Below are positions 6,186 to 6,495 of a stretch of DNA of 6,495 nt, piece after piece. The stretch's first letter is position 1. The number at the start of each line of letters is the position of its first letter. The DNA comes from Candidatus Eiseniibacteriota bacterium. GTDB taxonomy: Bacteria; Eisenbacteria; RBG-16-71-46. The position numbers and the translations under genes were made by a program. The stretch lies in assembly GCA_023249815.1 (NCBI GenBank), contig JAHFBX010000172.1, forward strand, positions 1 through 6,495, written 5' to 3'. The notes beneath the pieces are model-generated. The model worked only from the letters and a program-made list of their open reading frames with translations, was not told the DNA's origin and made no database searches.

Positions 6186-6495
6186 TCCGGGTGGTGCTGG
6201 TGGGGGCCGCGGGGCGCATGGGCCGGGCCGTCCAAGCCGCCGCGGCCGGCGCCACAGACCTGCGCATCGTCGCGCACGTGGACCGGCGCGAGAACTTCCC
6301 CGCGGGGAGCGGGGTAGGGGATGGTGGCGGGGCGGGAGCAGGGGTGGCACCGGGGACGGGAGTGCCGGTGAAGTCGGGCGCCGGAAGCGCCGATCCATGG
6401 AGCGAGGACGTGGCCGCCGTGGCGCGCGCCGGGGACGTGGTCGTGGATTTCAGCGGCCCGGAAGGTGCGCGCGCCGCGGCGGCAGCTTGCGCCGG
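6182..6495 (+). CDS. dapB: 4-hydroxy-tetrahydrodipicolinate reductase, 3' end cut off by the window
   Basis: DapB reduces the DapA product to tetrahydrodipicolinate with NAD(P)H. Only the first 104 codons are in the window, and no stop is reached. The N-terminal Rossmann fold is clear: IRVVLVGAAGRMGRAV holds the GxxGxxG loop (residues 8-14). Strand 2 ends in VAHVDRR, where Asp34 and Arg35 correspond to E. coli Glu38 and Arg39 (ribose and 2'-phosphate contacts), suggesting both NADH and NADPH may be used. GDVVVDFSGPEG (84-95) matches the family DFTxPEG motif. Between strand 2 and this motif, residues about 41-72 are a glycine-rich low-complexity insertion: the distance from GRMG to DFS is 75 residues, against 60 in E. 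coli DapB and about 40 in short mycobacterial forms. Codon use in that stretch is unlike the rest. The ATG overlaps the dapA stop by 4 bases (ATGA), a typical coupled junction. Confidence 0.93.
   Translation, partial: MIRVVLVGAAGRMGRAVQAAAAGATDLRIVAHVDRRENFPAGSGVGDGGGAGAGVAPGTGVPVKSGAGSADPWSEDVAAVARAGDVVVDFSGPEGARAAAAACA
6304..6360 (+). other. G-run cluster (potential G-quadruplex) inside dapB
   Basis: Eight runs of three or four G lie within 57 bases: 6304-6307, 6311-6314, 6317-6320, 6329-6332, 6334-6336, 6341-6344, 6352-6355 and 6358-6360. The first four are runs of four G with loops of 3, 2 and 8 bases, which meets the usual intramolecular G-quadruplex pattern. The G-rich strand is the coding strand, so the mRNA would carry it too. 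It coincides with the glycine-rich insertion of DapB. Confidence 0.6.

Noticed and set aside
1..6495. Mobile element, prophage, CRISPR, tRNA or rRNA
   Set aside because: No direct-repeat arrays, terminal inverted repeats, transposase motifs or RNA-gene consensus seen. The one tyrosine recombinase is a housekeeping Xer protein by length, context and residues.

Overview
The window is a tightly packed, very GC-rich (roughly 70% by eye) block of bacterial housekeeping genes. All six genes read left to right on the + strand. The order is topA (DNA topoisomerase I), xerC-type tyrosine recombinase, an Ig-like lipoprotein of unknown role, dapF, dapA, and the start of dapB, which runs off the right edge. 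Neighbouring genes overlap or sit 7-37 bases apart, and I see no promoter-like or terminator-like gap between them, so the whole block is probably one transcription unit.

Left part (1-3389): topA has the TOPRIM core, the active-site tyrosine and a C-terminal array of zinc ribbons. It begins at or before the left edge. The recombinase starts inside the end of topA and carries all six catalytic residues of the Xer family. Middle (3364-4443): a lipoprotein with a lipobox, a Big_5-type Ig-like domain and two copies of a DxNxN / DxDxN loop module. Right part (4451-6495): three enzymes of the diaminopimelate/lysine route. DapA makes the dihydrodipicolinate precursor, DapB reduces it, and DapF makes meso-diaminopimelate, the peptidoglycan cross-linking residue.

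The organism cannot be named from this sequence. The lipoprotein resembles, from memory, a family common in Bacteroidota and relatives (start of the mature protein C-x(n)-P-x-G-G-P, then an FxEx(n) Ig-like domain, then a 'YRLWAFxDxNxN' module). Together with the high GC this suggests a GC-rich member of the FCB group (Gemmatimonadota- or Eisenbacteria-like), but this is inference.

I find no mobile element, CRISPR array, RNA gene or evident new defence or metabolic system. The points most worth a second look are a glycine-rich, G-run-rich insertion with deviant codon use in the N-terminal domain of DapB, the unknown lipoprotein embedded in a chromosome-maintenance/mDAP operon with its repeated calcium-loop-like module, a degenerate last zinc ribbon in TopA, and a non-E. 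coli-like lysine site in DapA.
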